A DNA stretch of 64,000 nt, from NCBI GenBank assembly GCA_028583405.1, contig JAPTMU010000032.1, positions 186,001 through 250,000 of the forward strand. The letters run 5' to 3'. Positions 55,254-64,000 of the stretch are shown in pieces. A program made the translations under genes and the position numbers. The number at the start of each line of letters is the position of its first letter. Positions within the stretch are counted from its first letter, which is position 1. Source of the stretch: Pogonophryne albipinna. Taxonomy: Eukaryota; Chordata; Actinopteri; Perciformes; Artedidraconidae. A model generated the notes under the pieces. That model ran no database searches. It was given only the letters and a program-made list of their open reading frames with translations, and was not told where the DNA came from.

Positions 55254-56385
55254 CCAAGGGTGTAACTTTGGTTTGAGAAGTGGGGGGGACACGAAACAGG
55301 GGGTCCTCCGCAATGAAACATTTTCTCAATTTAATTCCATTTCCTCCCTTTCTACAAATATATTAGGGACTATAGTGTTAACAAATCCAAGAAAAATGTG
55401 TAGTGTATATAATGAGTTTGCACACTTATCTAGTATCCTATCCATGTGAATCTGTTTTATTTGTGATGACCTCACATCCTCTAGGGGGGTCCGGGGGCAT
55501 GCACCCCAGGAAGATGTTTTTCTTTAAATTGAAGCTAAATGCATCAATCTGGTGCACTTTGAGGGCAACATTAAGAGATTTATGGATACAGTTCTCAACA
55601 CTCATATGACACAGAACTGTATATATTTCAATAATCAAAAACCATTAGAATATGCTCATAACAAATCATTGATAAACTCCTCTCTCCTATCTGTATCTTA
55701 CCTAGTCTGCATTCTTTCTTTTAATTTATGCATTTTTGACTAATCACTCCCCTTTCAAACAGTTTTTTTTATTTTTGTACTGACCTATTATAGGTCAGTA
55801 CAAAAATAAAAAAAACTGTTTACTATAATAGTACACATTGGAAGGATTTCTTAACTTATTTTATATACAACTAATATTAAATAGATGGGAATATTTATTT
55901 ACATAGATGACCAAACCATTTGAGACCCACTGAGATAAGTCAGACTAAAGTTTACAATCTAATCACTCAGAGTCCTTTACCTCCCTGAGCTGACGTTATC
56001 TCTCTCAGTCCGACAGGAGAGGACTCTCCCTCTCCTTATTGTTGAAACAGCTACTAATCTCCGCTAGCACCAGATGCTAACATCTCTCTATCTCTCTCTC
56101 TCACTCTCTCTCAGTCAGACAGAAGTGAGCTCTCCCTCTCCTTATTGTTGAAACAGCTACTAATCTCTGTTAGCTCCGAGCTAGCACCAAATGCTAACAA
56201 CAACACCCTTAACTCTCTCTCTCTCACAAGATGCGCTCGTGCCACACACACGCTCCTTCATGACGATGACCGCTAGCGTAAAAAAATATAATAAACACAT
56301 TTAAAAAGTGGGGGGGACACAAATGGGATTCTGAAAAGTAGGGGGGACATGTCCCCCCTGTCCCCAGTGGAAATTACACCCATGG
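55254..56385. mobile_element. MITE-like element with ccaWgggtgtaa termini
   Basis: The tips are ccaagggtgtaactttgg and aaattacacccatgg, inverted. Identical ttgtca bases flank both sides (55248-55253, 56386-56391), possibly ttgtcacc if the ends are shifted by two bases. G/C-rich words (gtgggggggacac, ggggggacatgtcccccc) occur near both ends and are common in fish repeats. No coding region. Part of it (55478-55605) is related to 28592-28700. Confidence 0.75.
55757..55821. repeat. Perfect 32-bp inverted repeat with a one-base loop
   Basis: The left arm 55757-55788 and right arm 55790-55821 are exact complements around T55789. The arm starts aaacagttttttttattttt and ends gtactgacctat. It lies within the MITE-like element. 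Confidence 0.95.
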
Positions 56386-56391
56386 TTGTCA

Positions 56392-57165
56392 CCTCCGGGT
56401 ATCCTGTGTGTCTGTTCTACTGCTGATAGCTTATATTATCTTAACTTAAATCGATCGTGTTAAAATTCTTGATCACGGCAGTTACCTGACGTTGTAATCA
56501 CATGTTACAACAGCTTAAGCACTCACAACTCTCCTTCTCATAGCGACTGTAACTCCACAGTTGGTTACACTCCTTTCGGGTTTGCTAACGGTAGCTACTT
56601 TAGCTTGATAGCTAGCCATTTTCTCCCCAACGGCGCTAACAACAACAACAATGGGGGACTGCGTCGGGTCGATGATCGTGTTGCTTTTAATCATACGAAG
56701 CCAAATTAAATTAAATAACTACTTCTCAACCCTTATACTTTTCTCCAGAGTGCCGTGGTTCATTGTTTATTAATGTGTTTCAGCGGCATTTACCGACCGC
56801 TGCAGTGCTGCTCGCTGTTTGGCATCACAACGCTGTTATTATGAAAAAGTTTCTTTGGTATAAAATGGGTGATGTTAGCATAGCAACCAAAGCTAAACTG
56901 ACTATCTTGACTACTTGTTGCTTTCCTATTGTGGCATAAGCCATTTTCTACAGGCACATTTTACCGGCGTATTTTTCATTATGATTCTACTTGTGATAGT
57001 CGGACATGACAACCTGTGCAGCCCATGTATTGATTCCATCCGATAGCTGCTATAATACAAAACAAAACGTCTGCCTCTCTCCACAATGATCAATGACAGC
57101 GAACGGATGGTCAAAGTAAGGTACAAATAAACAGAATCACACGAAGCCTGGTTAGTGTTGACTGA
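56392..57165. other. Non-coding, nothing recognised
   Basis: No open frame with features. The minus-strand frame at 56926-57294 is mostly out-of-frame LINE and flank. The last 13 bases before the LINE (57166-57178) form the Rex3 target duplication. Confidence 0.4.
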
Positions 57166-57196
57166 CTTTATAAAGTGTCCATCCATCTTCTTCCGC

Positions 57197-59464
57197 TTAT
57201 CCGTGGTCGGGTCGCGGGGGTAGCAGTTCCAGCAGAGAGCCCCAAACTTCCTTTTCCCTGGCGACATCAACCAGCTCTGACTGGGGGATCCCAAGGCGCT
57301 CCCAGGCCAGCGAAGAGATATAATCCCTCCACCTGGTCCTAGGTCTACCCCTTGGCCTCTTCCCAGCTGGACGTGCCTGGAACACTTCCCTAGGGAGGCG
57401 CCCAGGTGGCATCCTAACTAGGTGCCTGAACCACCTCAACTGGCTCCTTTCGACGCGAAGGAGGAGCGGCTCAACTCCGAGTCCCTCCCTGATGACCGAA
57501 CTTCTCACCTTATCCCTAAGGGAGACACCAGCCACCCTGCGGAGAAAACCCATCTCGGCCGCTTGTATCCGCGATCTCGTTCTTTCGGTCATGACCCATC
57601 CTTCATGACCATAGGTGAGGGTAGGAACGAAAATGGCCCGGTAGACAGAGAGCTTTGCCTTCTGGCTCAGCTCCCTTTTCGTCACAACGGTGCGGTAAAG
57701 CGACTGCAGTACCGCTCCCGCTGCTCTGATTCTCCGGCCCATCTCACGCTCCATTGTTCCCTCACTCGAGAACAAGACCCCGAGATACTTGAACTCCTTC
57801 ACTTGGGGTAAGGACTCATTCCCTACTTGGAGTGGACAGTCCATCGGTTTCCTGCTGAGAACCATGGCCTCAGATTTGGAGGTGCTGATCCTCATCCCAG
57901 CCGCTTCACACTCGGTTGCGAACCGATCCAGTGAGTGCTGAAGGTCGCAGACCAATGAAGCCATCAGAACCACATCATCTGCAAAAAGCAGTGGTGCAAT
58001 CCTTAGTCCACCGAACTGCAGACCCCCTCCCCCATGACTACGCCTCGAAATCCGATCCATGTATATTACAAACAGGATTGGTGACAAAGCGCAGCCCTGG
58101 CGGAGGCCAACCCTCACCGGAAATGGGTCCGACTTACTGCAGAGGACCCGGACACAGCTCTCGCTTTGGGAGTACAGAGATTGGATGGCCCTGAGTAGAG
58201 ACCCCCTCACCCCATACTCCCGCAGCACCTCCCACAGTAACTCCCTGGGAACCCGGTCATACGCCTTCTCCAAGTCCACAAAACACATGTAGACCGGATA
58301 AGCGTACTCCCAGGCCCCCTCCAGGATCCTTGCGAGAGTAAAAAGCTGATCCGTCGTTCCACGACCAGGACGGAATCCGCATTGTTCCTCCTCAATCTGA
58401 GGTTCGACAATCGGCCTGACCCTCCTTTCGAGTACCTTAGAGTAAACTTTCCCGGGGAGGCTGAGTAGTGTGATGCCTCTGTAATTGGCACACACCCTCT
58501 GATCCCCCTTTTTAAAAATGGGAACCACCACCCCGGTCTGCCACTCCTTCGGTACTGTTTCCGACTTCCACGCAATGTTGATGAGACGTGTCAACCATGA
58601 CAGTCCCTCAACACCCAGAGCCTTCAGCATTTCTGGGCGGATCTCATCCACCCCCGGGGCTTTGGCACTGTGGAGTTGTTTAACAACCTCAGTGACCTCC
58701 CCCCGGGAGATTGGCGCCGATCCCCCGTCATACTCCAGCTCTGCCTCTAACATAGAGGGCGGAGTTGTCGGGTTCAGGAGTTCCTCAAAGTGTTCCTTCC
58801 AACGCCCCAACACTCCATCAGTTGAGGTCAACAACGTCCCATCCTTACTGTACACAGCTTGGATGGTTCCCTGCTTCCCCCTCCTGAGGTGTCGGAGAGT
58901 TTTCCAGAACAACTTTGGTGCCGCCCGAAAGTCCTTCTCCATGTCCTCTCCGAACTTCTCCCACACCCGCTGCTTTGCCTCGGCCACGGATGAGGCTGCT
59001 GCCCTTCGGGCCTGTCGGTACCTTGCAACTGCCTCGGGAGTCCCCCGGGATAACAAATCCCTGAAGGCCTCCTTCTTCAGTCGGACGGCTTCCCTGACCA
59101 CCGGTGTCCACCAGGAGGTTCGAGGGTTACCGCCCCTTGAGGCACCTAGGACCTTGAGACCACAGCTCCCCGCCGCGGCTTCGGCAATAGAGACTTTGAA
59201 CACTGACCACTCTGGTTCAATGTCCCCAACCTCCACAGGAATGCCTGAAAAGCTCCGCCGGAGGTGTGAGTTGAAGGCCTCCTGAACTTGGGCCCCCTCC
59301 AGACGTTCCCAGTTCACCCGAACTACACGTTTGGGCTTACCAGGTCTATCCAGAGGCTTCCCCCGCCACTCGACCCAACTGACCACCAGATGGTGATCAG
59401 TTGACAACTCCGCCCCTCTCTTTACCAGAGTGTCCAAAACATACGGCCTCAGGTCCGATAACAA
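57197..59464 (-). CDS. Rex3 reverse transcriptase and C-terminal domain
   Basis: The 755-codon frame contains the palm motifs [20 protein letters not shown] (block A, Asp), [16 protein letters not shown], and [11 protein letters not shown] (FADD catalytic box). [15 protein letters not shown] and the [20 protein letters not shown] region follow. The end, [10 protein letters not shown], is the normal Rex3 end. No stop interrupts it. It starts in the linker after the endonuclease ([15 protein letters not shown]), where a one-base shift separates it from the frame ending at 59397. The protein would copy the element at the target site. Confidence 0.93.
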   Translation of the reverse strand: MLSDLRPYVLDTLVKRGAELSTDHHLVVSWVEWRGKPLDRPGKPKRVVRVNWERLEGAQVQEAFNSHLRRSFSGIPVEVGDIEPEWSVFKVSIAEAAAGSCGLKVLGASRGGNPRTSWWTPVVREAVRLKKEAFRDLLSRGTPEAVARYRQARRAAASSVAEAKQRVWEKFGEDMEKDFRAAPKLFWKTLRHLRRGKQGTIQAVYSKDGTLLTSTDGVLGRWKEHFEELLNPTTPPSMLEAELEYDGGSAPISRGEVTEVVKQLHSAKAPGVDEIRPEMLKALGVEGLSWLTRLINIAWKSETVPKEWQTGVVVPIFKKGDQRVCANYRGITLLSLPGKVYSKVLERRVRPIVEPQIEEEQCGFRPGRGTTDQLFTLARILEGAWEYAYPVYMCFVDLEKAYDRVPRELLWEVLREYGVRGSLLRAIQSLYSQSESCVRVLCSKSDPFPVRVGLRQGCALSPILFVIYMDRISRRSHGGGGLQFGGLRIAPLLFADDVVLMASLVCDLQHSLDRFATECEAAGMRISTSKSEAMVLSRKPMDCPLQVGNESLPQVKEFKYLGVLFSSEGTMEREMGRRIRAAGAVLQSLYRTVVTKRELSQKAKLSVYRAIFVPTLTYGHEGWVMTERTRSRIQAAEMGFLRRVAGVSLRDKVRSSVIREGLGVEPLLLRVERSQLRWFRHLVRMPPGRLPREVFQARPAGKRPRGRPRTRWRDYISSLAWERLGIPQSELVDVAREKEVWGSLLELLPPRPDHG

Positions 59465-60428
59465 AATCGATCATGGACCTTCTGCCTAGGGTGCTATGGT
59501 ACCACGTACACTTATGAGCATCCTTATGTTCGAACATGGTGTTTGTTATGGCCAATCCATGACTAGCACAGAAGTCCAGTAACAAACCACCACTCCGGTT
59601 CAGATCAGGGGGGCCGTTCCTCCCAATCACGCCCCTCCAAGTGTCTCCATCATTGCCCACATGTGCGTTGAAGTCTCCCAGCAAGACTAAAGAGTCCCCT
59701 TCAGGAGCCCCATACAGGACTCTTTCCAGGGTCTCCAAGAAGGCCGTATACTCTGAACTGCTGTTGGGTGCATAAGCACACACAACAGTCAGAGTTTTCC
59801 CCCCCATAACCCGCAGGCGTAGGGAGGCGACCCTCTCGTCCACTGGGGTAAACTCCAACAACGAAGCACCCAACCGGGGACTTGTGAGTATCCCCACACC
59901 CGCCCGGCGCCTCACACCTTGAGCAACTCCAGAGAAGAATAGAGTCCAACCCCTATCCAGAAGTAAGGTTCCAGAGCCGACGCTGTGCGTAGAGGTGAGC
60001 CCAACCAGATCCAACTGGTAACGCTCCACCTCCCGCACAAGCTCCGGCTCCTTCCCCCCCAGAGAGGTGACGTTCCACGTCCCCAAAGCCAGCTTCTGTC
60101 GCCCGGGTCTGGTCCGTCGAGACCCTCCGCTTTCACTGCCACCCTTCTGGCAGCGCACCCGACCCCATCGCTGTTTCCCGTAGGTGGTGGGCCCGCGGGA
60201 CGGAGAAGCGGAGGTGTTGCCCACGTTGCCTTTTCGGGCTGGGCCCGGCTGGGCTCCGTGGCAAGCCCGGCCACCAGACGCTCGCCGACGAGTCCTCCTT
60301 CTGGGCCTGGCTCCAGAAAGGGACCCCGGGCTTCCTCCGGGCCGGGTATCCTCACTTCTTATTGTTTTTTTCATGAGGTCTTTTGAACCAATCTTAGTCT
60401 GGCCCCTTGCCTGAGACCAATTTGCCAT
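59397..60428 (-). CDS. Rex3 apurinic-like endonuclease
   Basis: The likely start is the ATG at 60428 ([12 protein letters not shown]); the open frame extends further upstream into the 5' flank but without sense. A Gly/Arg-rich N-terminus is followed by [20 protein letters not shown] (Asn motif), [14 protein letters not shown] (where a Glu is expected, Thr-Ser-Thr-His is found), [23 protein letters not shown] and SMIDFVIG at the end. Loss of the Glu-type residue would impair cutting. The frame shifts by one base near 59455-59470, giving the 755-codon frame. Confidence 0.88.
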   Translation of the reverse strand: MANWSQARGQTKIGSKDLMKKTIRSEDTRPGGSPGSLSGARPRRRTRRRASGGRACHGAQPGPARKGNVGNTSASPSRGPTTYGKQRWGRVRCQKGGSESGGSRRTRPGRQKLALGTWNVTSLGGKEPELVREVERYQLDLVGLTSTHSVGSGTLLLDRGWTLFFSGVAQGVRRRAGVGILTSPRLGASLLEFTPVDERVASLRLRVMGGKTLTVVCAYAPNSSSEYTAFLETLERVLYGAPEGDSLVLLGDFNAHVGNDGDTWRGVIGRNGPPDLNRSGGLLLDFCASHGLAITNTMFEHKDAHKCTWYHSTLGRRSMIDFVIGPEAVCFGHSGKERGGVVN

Positions 60429-60545
60429 GGGAGACCCTACCAGGAACACAAGGTTCCAGACAACACAGCCCCCAGGTTCATCAGGGCACACAAACCTCTC
60501 TACCACGGTAAGGTGCTGGTTCTTCAGAGAGGCTTTATAAAGTGT

Positions 60546-62280
60546 GTTTTTTTTATAAGTGTGTGGTTGCGTTCTAGTCACTTTGCTCAGCGCTACTGCT
60601 TGTTAGAACTTTTATTTGCCATTAACTGTTCAGGTTGATGGCATGAGGGCATGTTCATTTAATAAACTATGAATGTTTTATATCCAAGTAACGGGAAGAA
60701 ACTCATCTAACTGATCATTATTATTTTTTTTTTTATATTGTTCAAAACCCACAATGCTAACGCTGAGCCTCTGAATTAGCAACGAGCGAAAAATGCTAAC
60801 AGATTACTGCACCGAAATTCACTCACAAAACCTTATTATTTATCTTTTCTGCACATCCATGACATCGTTTCACATCGTGAGATGACACAGAATCGAGGGG
60901 TACCCTCATTATCACTCAATTATACGAACTCGCGGAGATAATACCAAGAACAGACATCAAAATATGTGGCGCTTGGTAGCTAAAAACGCTAACATGGCTC
61001 ATCTGTGTCGTAGTCTGGTCAAAAGTGGTCTTCAATGGCATTAAAATTATAAAAACGCTGCTGAAGTTAATCCATAGGTTAATCCAATGTGTCTGTGTCC
61101 CTTCGAAATGATTTCTGATAATCCATGAGCAATAAACCTGCTTTTCCGTTTCTAAATGTCAAAGCTAGAAATATTTTCACTCTGGTGCAAAACTGTGTGC
61201 GTGAAGCCCCCATCTTTTTGTTTTAGCATGTGTGTGAGTGGGGAGATTCCCCTTTGATTTTATTGGCTCTAACGGTCAGAAAGAGATGTCAATCACCAAA
61301 ATCGACCGATGGGTTCCAGAAATATGGAAAATCCACCCAAATGACGCCAGAAGTGGGTTTTTTGTGCTAAATCTCTCTAAAAAGGTCAAATGTCACTTGT
61401 TTTGCATCAATCTTGATACAGGGTACTTATTATATGTTGTACTTTGGATTCCTAAAGCTTTTAGTCTACCTTACCATCATCCAAGGGTAGTTTTCACTAT
61501 AAGTAAAAAAGAATTTTTGGACGGACACTATAATTTACAGTTTTCTTTAAAATAAAAAACATCTATATTGATTCTGACTTTTCTAAATCCAACTCACAGG
61601 TTTATCATTACTTTGAGAAAAAAGATTATTAATTTAACCCTTTTAGAAGGGAAGATATGGTCATTTGTTCTGGGAATGTCATTTTCGAGCCCGAGACCTG
61701 AAAAACAGGCTCAGGGCTAAACAGGCTAAACCCCGAGACCAGGATAAACTGAAAAGAGTCCAAGGAAACTTATGAAAGTTAACAGCATTCAATTAAACAA
61801 AAATAATGCGCAAGTGGAGGCTCTCTCCCCATCAGCTGTTGCCTGGCGCATGGGGTAGAGTGGAGGAGAGCGATTCTTGGCTTGCTCTTCCTGTTGTCAT
61901 CTGTGGTCTTCTCCTATTGGCCGGCGTCGACGGGGGTGTGTCCAATGCAAATCCTGTTGTTTTTCTCTTTGATTTTATAATATTCTAATGTCTGTGGTTA
62001 TTTAAACATTCCCTAATAACAGTATTGCCGCGTCACTAAGTGAGAGTTAAAGACAGTGTTTTAGTGTGCAACACTGTCATTTAACCTTGAATTCACTGTT
62101 TCAAAACGTAGTCTTTAGCCACATGCTAATGCTAACCTAAAATTGAAGCTAACAATATGTACTCGCAGGAAGTCGTTCCGGTTTTTCAGAATAAAACAGT
62201 TTTAAATTAAAACCGTATATTTAATTTAAATGACGCCATATAAACATTGATTTTATTTCTTACACTGTTCAGAAGAGGCT
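60546..62280. repeat. Rearranged fragments of the piggyBac-like family
   Basis: 60657-61140 matches 38650-39130 in the same direction (aataaactatgaat, caatgctaac), while 61240-61715 matches 17025-18400 of copy 1 in the opposite sense (gattcctaaagcttttagtcta). The copy is therefore rearranged. The canonical tip is degraded (cagggctaaacagg near 61711). Beyond 61730 there is unassigned sequence without a gene. Confidence 0.6.
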
Positions 62281-62322
62281 TAACACGAGACCTGCAGGTC
62301 CCCATCAACCCGTTCACGTATC

Positions 62323-62489
62323 TAACAGATTTCCCCACTCAGGGAGGCACCCGCTGAGAAGCCAACTCTGGTTATTGGTAGCTCTATTCTGAGATACGTG
62401 AATTTAGAGACCGAAGCCTCCACAGTCACATGCATTCCGGGGACCAGAGCGGGCGACGTTGAGGCGTATTTTAAAAGGTCCCGTGACAT
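62323..62489 (+). pseudogene. Fragment of a LINE ORF1 with SGNH-esterase-like block
   Basis: An open frame gives EKPTLVIGSSILRYVNLE, then CIPGTRAGDVEAYFK. The order VIG-x-S-I-x-R followed by C-x-PG-x-R-A-x-D-V-E resembles the start of the SGNH hydrolase domain in ORF1 of CR1/L2-type LINEs. Upstream is a stop, downstream the similarity ends near 62489, so only about 50 codons survive. Confidence 0.45.
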
Positions 62490-63565
62490 GGCCATTTCTA
62501 CTGATCATAATTCCATTCCTACTAGAATAGATTTACATTGTTCAATGTTCCAAAATCACATTGGTTTCTCATACAGCATCTCTCTATAGTATGTATGTAT
62601 ATTCACTCTCTGTCCTAAACGGCTTGTTGGAGCTCCTGACCCCCCTCCCAATGAGCCCACTGTGCTCTGATCGGCCAGTCTTACCTTTGCTGTTTTCTGA
62701 TCAAAAGTTGTGTTCAATGGCATTAAAACGCATATAAACGCTGCTGAAGGTTAATCCAATGTCTCTGTGTCACTTTGAAATGATTACTGATAATCCATCA
62801 TAACAATTATGTCAATAAGAGTAGTTTTCATATATAGCTGCCATTCACCAATGGTAATGTTTAGATGGATTGAGAATGATGCACACGCAGCTTGCCCAAA
62901 ACCGGAAGCTCCGTTATATGAAAAATAAGTTTTATTGGGGAATCTTGTGTGTGTTGTGATGTTTGTGCTGGAGCCGCTTTATCCAAAACAGCACTCCGGT
63001 TAGAGAGTTGACACGGAGACAGGAAGTACAGCCTTCAAACTTTATATTAGCTTGGTGCTGATCATCAAGACAGAACACATCAATTCTGATGTAGAATCAC
63101 ATACAGGATGTCGAATGGGGATGATGAAGATTAGAGAATGATAATGAGAATGTAGAGTAGAGAATGGTTTCTGCAAAATAACACAGAAATAAGGTTCATA
63201 TTACAATAATTACAATAACTAACCAGACTCTGGTTATTAATAATAAGCAACATCAACACTAATTGTTGCTAAAACATAGACACATTGCAAAATCATACAT
63301 AGCTAATAAAGGCTAAGTTAGCATCTCATCCACACACTGTATCACTGAATAGCTTAGCTAACTAGCAAGCATTAGCTTCCTTTTTGAACAACATAGCAGC
63401 AAAAACGGGACATAAAAAGACTTGCTAACACACTGACTTAGCAGGACATTATGCATACTTCTTATAACATTCCTAACATTAAAGATCTGCATGCTTACAT
63501 TCTTCATGAACGCCTTCTCTGTGATGATGATATGACCGCATGTAATGTCCTGACATGAACGCACA
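62490..63565. other. Non-coding; short piggyBac-like piece
   Basis: 62698-62812 (ctgatcaaaagttgtgttca, gcattaaaacgc, taatccaatgtctctgtgtcac) matches 16810-16905 and the 61 kb copy. Otherwise nothing recognised; the sequence around 62985-63080 is unassigned. Confidence 0.45.
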
Positions 63566-63574
63566 TGTGTAAAC

Positions 63575-64000
63575 CATGGATGTATAATAAGAACTGGATA
63601 CAGCGTGGGAGGCGGGGCCTCATTCATTCCTATGAGAGTTGCTCATTAGCGCATGATGATAAAATGGCCCAACTTTTGAGAGAGTGAAACGTCACAGATT
63701 ACCCGCCATGCCTGAGAAGTACCCGTATGTGCGCTCATAGCGCATGCGCAACTTTAACCAAAATGCTCGTTCACATCAAGCACGTCAATTTGCGTACACG
63801 TAACAGCACCGCACGTTCATGACAGCATGGTAATGATTTGTTATTATGATGGATTTGATATTAACGAGGCGGCAGTTAGCAGCTAGCTAGTCATTATGCT
63901 AATGTACACATCAATCGTTATGTACTTATATTACGCTGTAACAGGATCTAGTGATATCCAACAGAGCTTCATTTAGCATGAAAGAATGATTGCACTGTAT
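63575..64000. repeat. Inverted copy of the right end of the 47565-48667 element
   Basis: The sequence from ccatggatgtataataagaac to the window end is the reverse of 48250-48667 with a small insertion (tttgttattatgatgg near 63838). It continues off the window edge. Confidence 0.9.

Larger units (their letters stand above)
57179..60532 (-). mobile_element. Rex3 (RTE clade) LINE, near full length
   Basis: The element is bracketed by a 13-bp duplication ctttataaagtgt (57166-57178, 60533-60545). The two standard Rex3 PCR primer sequences, as I remember them, fit at 58079-58101 (ggtgacaaagcgcagccctg) and about 58524-58545 (accaccaccccggtctgcca). The two coding frames cover 57197-60428. Its 3' end (left) has a (GGAT)-type tail. 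The 5' end (right) begins at about 60532 and looks complete. Confidence 0.93.

Noticed and set aside
58518..59285. 255-codon plus-strand frame
   Set aside because: Antisense of the Rex3 reverse transcriptase; it has no independent motif.

Overview
The window looks like a stretch of teleost fish chromosome made almost entirely of transposable elements (TEs) nested in one another. This rests on a Rex3 retrotransposon, an L2 LINE, an intact Tc1 transposon, fish-type piggyBac and hAT repeats, and a class I endogenous retrovirus whose primer site matches tRNA-Tyr. I found no complete host gene. The one host-like coding piece is a terminal exon at 1065-1382 on the minus strand, resembling a fish multigene family often labelled SAMD3-like.

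Layout. 1-4.1 kb: the host-like exon and unassigned repeats. 4.1-5.6 kb: a decayed IS630-like DDE transposase gene. 6.8-13.6 kb: a minus-strand endogenous retrovirus (ERV) with two 434-bp LTRs differing at one site, an open pol, a broken protease, gag and env reduced to stubs, and a hairpin-repeat leader. 14.2-15.1 kb: a hAT-like MITE. 15.3-19.75 kb and 19.76-24.6 kb: two abutting elements sharing one target; the same 8-mer occurs three times. The first holds a piggyBac-like element and a MITE. The second holds an intact Tc1 element and a two-exon 68-codon ORF with TATA box and poly(A) signal. 25.5-30.9 kb: a complete piggyBac element with a damaged transposase gene. 31.5-32.0 kb: an L2 3' fragment. 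32.1-37.1 kb: an unassigned block with T-box-like sites, a 450-bp tandem repeat, two small ORFs split by a solo LTR, and a 50-bp inverted repeat.

37.8-51.1 kb is a Russian-doll nest. A 5'-truncated LINE (13-bp target duplication) was hit by a piggyBac-like element (TTAA), which was hit by a long inverted-repeat element. That element's arms were then hit by a hAT MITE (8-bp duplication), a 1.1-kb element (8-bp duplication) and an L2 LINE of about 3.7 kb. 51.2-52.1 kb: a hAT-type MITE with a CA microsatellite. 55.3-56.4 kb: a MITE containing a perfect 32-bp hairpin. 57.2-60.5 kb: a near full-length Rex3 with one frameshift and a 13-bp target duplication. 60.5-64 kb: scattered pieces of the same families.

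Function. Apart from the Tc1 transposase and the ERV pol frame, the long coding regions carry frameshifts, stops or deletions. The most unusual signals are the long inverted-repeat element with a cysteine-rich gene remnant, the spliced small ORF in the 19.76-24.6 kb element, and the unassigned gene pair at 35.0-36.5 kb. All family names rest on motif recognition by eye. Target duplications and repeat boundaries were read directly from the bases.
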